A stretch of DNA of 64,000 nt, from contig NZ_CP104900.1 in the NCBI RefSeq assembly GCF_025449215.1, forward strand, positions 744,001 through 808,000. The letters are read 5' to 3'. The position numbers and the translations under genes are program-made. This DNA is from Shewanella seohaensis (GTDB taxonomy: Bacteria; Pseudomonadota; Gammaproteobacteria; Enterobacterales; Shewanellaceae). The notes under the pieces were generated by a model. The model was given only the letters and a program-made list of their open reading frames with translations, had not been told where the DNA came from and made no database searches. Below, one piece after another: positions 56,700 to 64,000 of the stretch (positions within the stretch are counted from its first letter, which is position 1; each line of letters opens with the position of its first letter).

Positions 56700-59552
56700 T
56701 TAAGCTTTAGTGATCTGACAAAGCGACGCTTTGGTCTCTTGCATCTGCGTGACAGGGTCATAACCATAGGTCAATGCCGTGTTTGCAGACTCACCAATCA
56801 CATAAGGCACAGTACCTTCTGGATAGTTATTCTCTAAGCTCTCACCGTGCATAACACCGGCGAAGTGGTATGGCATAAAGGTCACACCTGGTTTAACGCG
56901 TGGCGTTACCATGGCTTGTACTTTTATGCGGCCACCTTCGGCGCCCTCTAACCACACAAACTCGCCGTTGCGGATACCGCGGTCAGCTGCGTCACCTGGG
57001 TTGATCTCAACAAACATCTCTTGTTGTAGTTCAGCCAGCCATGGGTTAGAACGCGACTCTTCACCACCACCCTCGTACTCAACCAAACGACCAGAAGTCA
57101 GTACCAGTGGGTACTTAGCTGCTGAGTCTTTCTCTTGGATTGACTTGTACAGCGTTGGTAGACGGTGAACTTGCATGTCATCATATGTTGGGTACTTAGA
57201 CACTAAGTCACGACGTGGTGTGTACAGCGGCTCACGGTGTACAGGCACTTGATCAGGGAAGGTCCAAACAATACAACGCGCTTTGGCGTTACCAAATGGA
57301 ATACAACCGTGCTTCATTGCCACGCGCACGATACCACCTGATAAGTCGGTCTTCCAGTTGCGTCCTTCCGCTTCAGCTTTCTCTTCAGCAGTCAGGTCAT
57401 CCCACCAGCCAAGTTGCTTAAGCAGCTTGTCGCTAAACTCTGGGTAACCGTCTTGGATCTCGGCACCTTTAGAGAAAGAACCTTCAGCCAGCAGGTTTTT
57501 ACCATTGTATTCAACGCCATAACGAGCACGGAAGTTACCGCCGCCGTCTTTAACGTGTTTGGATTGGTTATACAGAATTTGGGTGCCAGGGTGTTTAGCT
57601 TCTGGTGTACCCCAACATGGCCATGGTAGACCATAGGTTTCACCCTTAGCTGGGCCACCGGCGGCTTCTAGTGTCTTGTTGTTGAAAGTGCCCCAGTTTT
57701 GGGTGTGCAGCTTGATACGCTCTGGGCTCTGGCCAGACATACCGATAGTCCACATACCGCGGTTAATCTCGCGGGTAATGTCTTCGATAACCGGTAAGCC
57801 GTTTTCTTTGGCGATGCGTTTAGTGTATTGCTCGGCGATACCGAGTTTTTGCGCTAAACGGTACATGATTTCGATGTCGGTTTTTGACTCGAATAAAGGT
57901 TGGATAACCTGCTCACGCCATTGGATAGAACGGCCAGAGTTAGACACTGAACCTTGAGTCTCGAACTGAGTCGCAGCTGGTAGCAGATAAACACCATTCT
58001 TACGACGGTGCATAACACCCGCCATGGTTGGGAATGGATCCACAACCACGACTGTGTCCATCTTATCTAAGGCATCACGCACTTCGCGCTGGCGGGTTTC
58101 TGTGTTGACAGACTGTCCCCAGAAGAACGCCATACGGATATTGTCTTTTTGTGCCAGCTTGCTCTTGTCTTCTAACACGCCATCGTGCCAGCGAGAACAA
58201 GGAATACCTGGGGTGGTCATTGGATCTTTGCCTAAATAGGCGTTTTGATCGAAGCGGCTCTTCACCCACTCCATATCCAGATCCCACACATGGGTCCAGT
58301 GAGTCCAAGCGGCTGAGGTTAAACCGTAGTAACCAGGAAGGTTATCGAACAGTAGACCTAAGTCAGTTGCACCCTGTACGTTATCGTGACCACGGAAGAT
58401 GTTAGTACCACCACCAGATACACCCATGTTACCCAGGGCTAACTGAAGGATACAGTAGGCACGAGTGTTAGCGTTACCTACGTGGTGCTGGGTACCACCC
58501 ATACACCAAATCACAGTACCTGGACGGTTTTCAGCCATCAGCTTAGCGGCTTGGTAAACTTCTTCTTCACTCACGCCAGTGATGTCCGCAACCTCTTTAG
58601 GTGGGAACTTCTTCACTTCTTCGCGAATTGATTCCATCTCGAACACGCGCTGCTCGATAAAGGCCTTATCTTCCCAACCATTTTCGAAGATATGCCACAA
58701 CATACCGTAGATAAAGGGAATATCGGTACCTGGACGAATCGCACAGTGCAGATCAGAGTGTGCCGCAGTACGAGAGTAACGTGGGTCAACAACGATGATC
58801 TTAGCGTTGTTCTTCTCTTTGGCGATCAGAATATGCTGCATGGCAACAGGGTGTGCCTCGGCAGGGTTTGAACCGATAAAGAAGATCGCGTTCGCATTCT
58901 GAATGTCGTTAAAAGAGTTAGTTTGCGCACCGTAACCCCAAGTGTTAGCAACACCGGCTACAGTGGTAGAGTGACAGATACGTGCCGAGTGGTCGACGTT
59001 GTTAGTACCCCACATGGCCGCAAATTTACGGTACATGTAGCAGCCTTCGTTAGAAAACTTAGCACTACCCATGAAGTACACAGAGTCAGGGCCGGATTCT
59101 TTACGAATGTTGAGCATTTGGTCGCCCACTTCGTTAATCGCATCTTCCCAAGAGATTTTTTTCCACTTACCGTCAACCAGCTTCATTGGGTACTTGAGGC
59201 GCTTCTCACCGTGACCGTGTTCACGCAGTGCAGCGCCCTTGGCACAGTGACCACCGGCGTTGAATGGGTGATCGAATGCAGGCTCTTGACCAGTCCAAAC
59301 ACCATTTTGTACTTCAGCATACAGACCACAACCCACAGCACAAGCACTACAAATCGTACGTTTAACTTCGATCGGCGCGTCGTGTGGCACATCTTTGGCT
59401 TCTGCGCGGCGCATCATGCCAGTACCCATCAGAGAAGCGGCTGCGATACCACCAGTAGTAATACCTGCTTGCTTCATAAATTGACGACGGCTAATGCCTA
59501 ACGTCGGTTTGTCGGCCACTTGGGCGACATCGGACTTGCGAGTTAACTTCAT
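56700..59552 (-). CDS. fdhA: Formate dehydrogenase catalytic subunit (FdhA, Mo/W-pterin, cluster 2)
   Basis: A 950-residue molybdopterin enzyme. Tat leader SRRQFMKQAG (residues 21-30), [4Fe-4S] site CSACAVGCGLYAE (68-80), and the active-site ligand Cys193 in ARICHSTTVAG where E. coli FdnG has selenocysteine. The catalytic His194 follows directly. It oxidises formate to CO2 in the periplasm. A small Tat-leader gene lies just upstream (59570), then the fdhC of the neighbouring cluster. Confidence 0.95.
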   Translation of the reverse strand: MKLTRKSDVAQVADKPTLGISRRQFMKQAGITTGGIAAASLMGTGMMRRAEAKDVPHDAPIEVKRTICSACAVGCGLYAEVQNGVWTGQEPAFDHPFNAGGHCAKGAALREHGHGEKRLKYPMKLVDGKWKKISWEDAINEVGDQMLNIRKESGPDSVYFMGSAKFSNEGCYMYRKFAAMWGTNNVDHSARICHSTTVAGVANTWGYGAQTNSFNDIQNANAIFFIGSNPAEAHPVAMQHILIAKEKNNAKIIVVDPRYSRTAAHSDLHCAIRPGTDIPFIYGMLWHIFENGWEDKAFIEQRVFEMESIREEVKKFPPKEVADITGVSEEEVYQAAKLMAENRPGTVIWCMGGTQHHVGNANTRAYCILQLALGNMGVSGGGTNIFRGHDNVQGATDLGLLFDNLPGYYGLTSAAWTHWTHVWDLDMEWVKSRFDQNAYLGKDPMTTPGIPCSRWHDGVLEDKSKLAQKDNIRMAFFWGQSVNTETRQREVRDALDKMDTVVVVDPFPTMAGVMHRRKNGVYLLPAATQFETQGSVSNSGRSIQWREQVIQPLFESKTDIEIMYRLAQKLGIAEQYTKRIAKENGLPVIEDITREINRGMWTIGMSGQSPERIKLHTQNWGTFNNKTLEAAGGPAKGETYGLPWPCWGTPEAKHPGTQILYNQSKHVKDGGGNFRARYGVEYNGKNLLAEGSFSKGAEIQDGYPEFSDKLLKQLGWWDDLTAEEKAEAEGRNWKTDLSGGIVRVAMKHGCIPFGNAKARCIVWTFPDQVPVHREPLYTPRRDLVSKYPTYDDMQVHRLPTLYKSIQEKDSAAKYPLVLTSGRLVEYEGGGEESRSNPWLAELQQEMFVEINPGDAADRGIRNGEFVWLEGAEGGRIKVQAMVTPRVKPGVTFMPYHFAGVMHGESLENNYPEGTVPYVIGESANTALTYGYDPVTQMQETKASLCQITKA

Positions 59553-59569
59553 CGCTGACTTCTCCTAGA

Positions 59570-59770
59570 TTAGCTACGCAGGCTATCGTAATAGCTGATA
59601 ATGTGCGCAGTTTCGTGGTAACCCTTAGGCTCTTTAGTTGTTACCTTGCTGCTCTCGCTGGCTTGGGCTGCGCTCATGCCGGTAGCGGCAATTGCGGCGC
59701 CGGCAACGCTGCCAACGGTGAGTGCTTTAAGCAAAGAACGGCGAGATAAATCGCTAGGTTGTTGCTTCAT
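59570..59770 (-). CDS. Small Tat-targeted protein of the formate dehydrogenase region
   Basis: A 66-residue protein with a twin-arginine motif SRRSLLKALT near residue 9, a hydrophobic stretch (VGSVAGAAIAATGMSAAQA) and a short tail (KGYHETAHIISYYDSLRS). It matches the TAT-target family found beside fdhA genes. It lies 17 bases upstream of fdhA and should be in the same transcript. A chaperone or assembly role is guessed by association. Confidence 0.85.
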   Translation of the reverse strand: MKQQPSDLSRRSLLKALTVGSVAGAAIAATGMSAAQASESSKVTTKEPKGYHETAHIISYYDSLRS

Positions 59771-60150
59771 GCTGACTCCTGAATGAGGGGTTATGGTTCT
59801 TGGATGGCGCGACTTTTCGAGGGATTAAACTCGTTATCAAAAAGTGAAGATTAGAGGTGGAAAAGATAATGAAATCATCTTGCTTGCCGTTAATCATCGC
59901 GCGTGAGGGCAATATAGTAGGAAAAGATTGAGTAGGATTTGATCTAGAACAGTTTGCAGCCGGACAGGCAGGCGCGCTGATGCAAAAGCGTTAACTCGCT
60001 CATGGTTTCGGCACTTGTGTGAGCACGCAAAAATGGGTCAATTTTCGGATGAAAATGAAACGCTTGTTAATGAGTTGTTGTTTGGGTTCTAGGTAAAAAA
60101 CACCCTCGCAGTGCGAGGTGTTTTTATTGGGGTAAAGCTTCAGGCTTTAG
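59771..60150. other. Intergenic region between fdh clusters
   Basis: Between the cluster-1 fdhC and the start of cluster 2. It must hold the cluster-2 promoter, but I found no CRP, FNR or other operator I can support. A terminator sits at 60096-60126. Confidence 0.5.
60096..60126 (-). terminator. Terminator of fdh cluster 1
   Basis: AAAACACCCTCGCA with TGCGAGGTGTTTTT, one bulged base, T-run on the outer side; placed after cluster-1 fdhC. Confidence 0.75.
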
Positions 60151-61185
60151 TTAGTCTTTATAACGCAGACTGCCGTTAGCTTTGATTTCGTCATACCACA
60201 AATTGTGGTGCTGGATTGCCCAGTTCTCATCACAATAGCCTGACTTCATGCACTCCATACCGCCTTCACTGAGTACGGTCGCCATCCAGATATGCACTAT
60301 GGTAAAGGCAATCAGGATAACGGCACTGATCGAGTGGATCAGCAGCGCGCCCATCGAGGCTTCACGGGGTAGGTCTAAGCCGGGTAATACCAACATGATG
60401 CCAGACACACTGATAAACAGCCCGAATAGGGTCAGTGTCCAGAACCACATTTTTTCACCGGCGTTAGCAAAACCACTGTCAGGGTGTTTGCCTTTGAATG
60501 GGCCAAAGTTGATATAGCCACCGACCACAAGGAACCATTTAAGATCGTACATCTTAAAGGTTTGTAGCGGCATCCATTTCACCACGCAGACAATCCACGC
60601 CATGATAAAGATGGGGCCAGCCCAGTCGTGCACGGTTTTACTGCCGTAGATCAGCGGTGCCCAGATGTCGGGCCCTAGCAGCTCTTGCACGACATGCTTA
60701 CCGAGCATAATGGTTAAGCCGGTAAACATCAGCGTGAGACAGCTAATTGCCATGATCCAGTGGATCCACAGATCCGCTTTAGACCAACGAGCCACCATCT
60801 TGCCTGAAAAGCCGTGGCTAAGTCTTGAAGGACCATTCACCAAGTAAAACAGTAAGAAAGCACCAAACACACCCGTTACAGCTAAGGCCATAATCGGGGT
60901 GATGTATTGGTTTCTCAGTTCTTTACCTTGGTTACCGGCAACGTTAATCAACACCCCAGTTTCGACCCCTTTGGCTGTGGTATAGCCAGTTTCACCCGAC
61001 TTTACCGCGCGCCACAGATCGGCTTCGCTGGTTTGCGCTTTCGCCTGTTGTTGACTCGATTGCTGATCACTTGCCTGTACTGGGCTTGCGCTCATTACTG
61101 AACCTAGGCCCAATCCCATCACGAGTACCATCAGAGCAAACAGACTGCGCAGTGATTTGTTTAACTGTTTGTTTAACATTTTCAC
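60151..61185 (-). CDS. fdhC: Formate dehydrogenase cytochrome b subunit (FdhC, cluster 1)
   Basis: A 344-residue paralogue of the gene at 55050, with signal-like start (LFALMVLVMGLGLGSVMSAS), then the Gln-rich linker and the haem-b helices (WSKADLWIHWIMAISCLTLM). C-terminal residues (HHNLWYDEIKANGSLRYKD) are nearly the same as in cluster 2. It transfers electrons to quinone. Confidence 0.92.
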   Translation of the reverse strand: MKMLNKQLNKSLRSLFALMVLVMGLGLGSVMSASPVQASDQQSSQQQAKAQTSEADLWRAVKSGETGYTTAKGVETGVLINVAGNQGKELRNQYITPIMALAVTGVFGAFLLFYLVNGPSRLSHGFSGKMVARWSKADLWIHWIMAISCLTLMFTGLTIMLGKHVVQELLGPDIWAPLIYGSKTVHDWAGPIFIMAWIVCVVKWMPLQTFKMYDLKWFLVVGGYINFGPFKGKHPDSGFANAGEKMWFWTLTLFGLFISVSGIMLVLPGLDLPREASMGALLIHSISAVILIAFTIVHIWMATVLSEGGMECMKSGYCDENWAIQHHNLWYDEIKANGSLRYKD

Positions 61186-61228
61186 TCCTTGCCAGAGGTT
61201 AGGGATGACTCCCTAACCATCACTCTGC

Positions 61229-61825
61229 TTAGTTAATCTCACCGGTCTTTGGGTTGTAGCCCCAAATCACGTTAGGATTGCCTCGAGAGGCCATACGCTC
61301 ACGGTAGATATTGGAAACCACTTCAGCATCACCGGCAAGCAGCGCTTTGGTTGCACAAAGCTCGGCACACATAGGTAACTTACCCTCGGCCAGACGGTTA
61401 GCACCATATTTCTTGTGCTCCGCCTCAGAGAAGGTCTCTTCTGGGCCACCGGCACAGAAAGTACACTTATCCATCTTGCCGCGGCTACCGAAGGCGGTTT
61501 TCTTCGGAAATTGTGGTGCACCAAACGGACAAGCATAGAAGCAGTAACCACAACCGATACAGGTATCTTTGTTGTGTAGCACAATGCCATCGTCGGTACG
61601 GTAGAAACAATCTGCCGGACATACGGCCATGCAAGGGGCGTCGGTACAGTGCATACAAGCCACAGAAATCGAGGCTTCACCTGGTTGACCATCGTTGATG
61701 GTCACGACGCGACGGCGTTGAATACCCCACTCGAGAGCGGAATCGTTTTCGTTCTTACATGCTGTGACGCAACCGTTACACTCGATGCAGCGTTTGGTGT
61801 CACATAGAAATTTCATGACTGCCAT
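61229..61825 (-). CDS. fdhB: Formate dehydrogenase iron-sulfur subunit (FdhB, cluster 1)
   Basis: A 198-residue paralogue of the gene at 56110, with the same four Cys clusters (CIECNGCVTAC, CMHCTDAPCMAVCP, CIGCGYCFYACP, CTFCAGG) and no membrane helix at the end. It lies 43 bases upstream of fdhC. Confidence 0.93.
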   Translation of the reverse strand: MAVMKFLCDTKRCIECNGCVTACKNENDSALEWGIQRRRVVTINDGQPGEASISVACMHCTDAPCMAVCPADCFYRTDDGIVLHNKDTCIGCGYCFYACPFGAPQFPKKTAFGSRGKMDKCTFCAGGPEETFSEAEHKKYGANRLAEGKLPMCAELCATKALLAGDAEVVSNIYRERMASRGNPNVIWGYNPKTGEIN

Positions 61826-61851
61826 AATGGCTTATCTCCTCATCAAGTAGG

Positions 61852-64000
61852 TTAGGCTTTGCTAACTTGGCAAAGGCTAGACTTAGTCTCTTGCATCTGA
61901 GTCACAACGTCATAGCCGTAAGTTAAAATGGTGTTTGCCGATTCACCTTGTACATAAGGTACTGTACCTTCTGGGTAATTCTTCGCGAGGTTTTCACCTT
62001 CGAAGATACCGGCGAAGTGGTATGGCATAAAACATTCACCCGGAACAACCCGTGGTGTCACCATTGCCTTCACTGTGATCTTGGCGCCTTCAGGACCATG
62101 AACAAAGACATTGTCACCGTCACGGATACCACGGTCAGCAGCGTCTGCTGGGTTCATTTCGATGAACATCTCTTGCTGCAGCTCGGCTAACCATGGGTTA
62201 GAACGAGATTCTTCACCACCGCCTTCGTACTCAACCAAACGACCAGAGGTCAGTGTCAGTGGGAAGTCTTGGGTGAAGTCCTGATCCTGAATTGACTTGT
62301 ACAGGGTAGGAAGACGCGCAACCATACGGTCATCGTAAGTTGGGTACTTAGCGACTAAGTCACGACGAGGAGTGTAGAGTGGTTCGCGGTGTAGCGGGAT
62401 ATCATCTGGGAAAGTCCAAACGATACAACGTGCCTTAGCATTACCGAAAGGAATACAACCGTGCTTGATAGCAACACGCTGGATACCACCAGAGATGTCA
62501 GTCTTCCAGTTCTTGCCTTCGGCGTATTTTTTCTCTTCTTCAGTTAAATCATCCCACCAACCCAATTGCTTGAGCATGTCGGCGGTAAACTCAGGATAAC
62601 CATCTTGAATTTCACTGCCTTTGGAGAATGAACCGTCGGCGAGAATATTCACACCATTGTGTTCAACACCATAACGGGCGCGGAAGTTACCACCACCGTC
62701 TTTCACTTCTTTAGATTGATCGTAAAGAATTTGGGTACCAGGGTGTTTCATTTCTGGCGTACCCCAACATGGCCAAGGTAAGCCGTAGACTTCGCCTTTA
62801 GCTGGGCCGCCCGGTGCGGTAAGGCTGTTCACATCGAATGTGCCCCAGTTTTCTTGGTGCATTTTCAAACGTTCTGGGCTTTGACCTGTGTAACCGACGG
62901 TCCACATACCTTTGTTGAACTCGCGAGTCACATCTTCAATCAATGGCTCTTCGCCATTGACTTGGATGTGCTTACAGAATTCTTTTTCGATACCCAGCTT
63001 TTTCGCCAGTTTATACATGATCACGTGGTCAGGCAGAGACTCAAACAGTGGCTCGATGACTTTAGAGCGCCATTGAATCGAACGGTTAGTGGCAGACACT
63101 GAGCCGTAGGTTTCAAATTGGGTCGCCGCAGGGAGTAGATATACCCCATCTTTACGCTGGTGCATCACACCGGCCATAGTTGGGATTGGGTCAACAACGA
63201 CCACTGTATCTAACTTGTTCAGCGCTTCACGCACTTCACGGCCACGGGTTTCGGTGTTAACTGATTGACCCCAGAAGAACGCCAGACGGATATTGTCCTT
63301 TTGCGCGATCTTGGTTTTATCTTCTAGCACACCATCGTGCCAGCGAGAGCAGGGAATACCCGTTGAGGTTTGTGGGGTTTGACCTAAGTACTCGCCTTGG
63401 TCGAAACGGCCTGCAACCCATTTTGGATCTAAGTCCCAAACGTTAGACCAGTGAGCCCAAGCGCCAGAGGTTAAGCCGTAGTAACCGGGTAAGTTGTCGA
63501 ATAACAGACCAAAGTCAGTCGCGCCTTGTACGTTATCATGACCACGGAAAATGTTAGTACCACCGCCTGATACGCCCATGTTGCCCAGCGCTAACTGTAA
63601 AATACAGTATGAACGGGTGTTGGCGTTACCGACGTGGTGCTGAGTACCGCCCATACACCATACGATAGTGCCTGGTTTGGTTTCGGCTAACATTTTAGCG
63701 ATACGATACATCTGCGCCTTAGGCACGCCAGCAACGTTTTCGACTTCTTCAGGCGTATATTTTTTCACTTCCTCGCGGATACGTTCCATACCGTATACAC
63801 GTTGCTTGATGAACTCTTTGTCTTCCCAGCCGTTTTCAAAAATGTGCCATAACAGGCCATAGATGAATGGAATATCGGTACCTGGGCGAATATGCACGTA
63901 CTCATCAGACTTAGCCGCAGTACGGGTGAAACGAGGATCGACAACGATAATTTTCGCGCCGCGCTCTTTTGCCACCAGAATGTGTTGCATGGCGACAGGG
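61852..64000 (-). CDS. fdhA: Formate dehydrogenase catalytic subunit (FdhA, cluster 1), cut by window end
   Basis: The frame is open to the right edge; the visible part aligns with cluster-2 FdhA from PVAMQHILVAKERGAKIIVV to the end (MQETKSSLCQVSKA), including the conserved NTETRGREVREAL and RLVEYEGGGEESRSNPWLAE. The Tat leader, the first iron-sulfur site and the active-site Cys or Sec lie outside, so Cys dependence cannot be checked here. Confidence 0.95.
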   Translation of the reverse strand, partial: PVAMQHILVAKERGAKIIVVDPRFTRTAAKSDEYVHIRPGTDIPFIYGLLWHIFENGWEDKEFIKQRVYGMERIREEVKKYTPEEVENVAGVPKAQMYRIAKMLAETKPGTIVWCMGGTQHHVGNANTRSYCILQLALGNMGVSGGGTNIFRGHDNVQGATDFGLLFDNLPGYYGLTSGAWAHWSNVWDLDPKWVAGRFDQGEYLGQTPQTSTGIPCSRWHDGVLEDKTKIAQKDNIRLAFFWGQSVNTETRGREVREALNKLDTVVVVDPIPTMAGVMHQRKDGVYLLPAATQFETYGSVSATNRSIQWRSKVIEPLFESLPDHVIMYKLAKKLGIEKEFCKHIQVNGEEPLIEDVTREFNKGMWTVGYTGQSPERLKMHQENWGTFDVNSLTAPGGPAKGEVYGLPWPCWGTPEMKHPGTQILYDQSKEVKDGGGNFRARYGVEHNGVNILADGSFSKGSEIQDGYPEFTADMLKQLGWWDDLTEEEKKYAEGKNWKTDISGGIQRVAIKHGCIPFGNAKARCIVWTFPDDIPLHREPLYTPRRDLVAKYPTYDDRMVARLPTLYKSIQDQDFTQDFPLTLTSGRLVEYEGGGEESRSNPWLAELQQEMFIEMNPADAADRGIRDGDNVFVHGPEGAKITVKAMVTPRVVPGECFMPYHFAGIFEGENLAKNYPEGTVPYVQGESANTILTYGYDVVTQMQETKSSLCQVSKA

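Noticed and set aside
58923..59501. A 192-residue plus-strand frame inside fdhA
   Set aside because: It is exactly antisense to the conserved catalytic subunit and arises from the complementary codon pattern.
1..64000. tRNA, rRNA and CRISPR arrays
   Set aside because: No cloverleaf, rRNA core segment or regular spaced repeat was found by eye; short tRNA genes could still be missed without a covariance search.

Overview
The window is a Shewanella-type chromosome segment, most like the S. oneidensis group. Evidence is the gene order and protein character: menaquinone genes, an NrfBCD-type quinol module with a five-haem cytochrome, tandem three-subunit formate dehydrogenases, several cache-type chemoreceptors, TonB receptors with Fur boxes, and a GGDEF-EAL protein. 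No rRNA, tRNA or CRISPR array was found.

Layout. 1-3.0 kb: menH (cut by the left edge), menD and a LysR regulator. 3.4-6.1 kb: a DUF2726-like protein, then pentahaem cytochrome, NrfC and NrfD. 6.3-14 kb: an Lrp/AsnC regulator beside an N-terminally truncated YjeH permease, TonB, HDOD, TerB, DUF2780, YciC-like and Sel1 proteins, and a 284-bp MITE-like element. 14.4-18.6 kb: two tandem chemoreceptor genes that share a nearly identical signalling domain. 18.7-25.4 kb: LysR/MFS pair, DTW tRNA-modification enzyme, c-di-GMP protein, methyltransferase. 25.4-27.7 kb: a WYL regulator followed by a second FtsZ. 28-35 kb: peptidases (M20, two M16, S9). 35.3-37.0 kb: three integron gene cassettes with attC sites but no integrase. 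37.7-47 kb: trmL, an EamA/LysR pair, patatin, an irgB/irgA-like siderophore receptor locus, DUF4424, HhH and radical SAM proteins. 47-55 kb: BASS transporter, large lipoprotein, chemoreceptor, second Fur-box TonB receptor. 55-64 kb: two fdhABC clusters on the minus strand, the second cut by the right edge.

Two matters dominate interpretation. First, at least nine genes are broken by a single missing base, mostly in a homopolymer. Adding one base per lesion restores a full-length, family-typical protein every time (MCP1 becomes exactly as long as MCP2). This pattern suggests homopolymer-deletion errors in the assembly rather than mass pseudogenisation. The same effect probably produces the apparent fusion of the WYL regulator to FtsZ. 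Second, the most biologically novel content is (a) the WYL-regulator/FtsZ-paralogue pair, where the FtsZ keeps the GTPase motifs and a C-terminal FtsA/ZipA-type peptide, and (b) the integrase-less cassette array carrying a cytosolic trypsin-like protease and two unknown proteins.

Functionally, the window links menaquinone synthesis with periplasmic quinone-dependent respiration (formate dehydrogenases feeding quinone, the NrfBCD-like module), and iron acquisition (two Fur-controlled receptors and a TonB).
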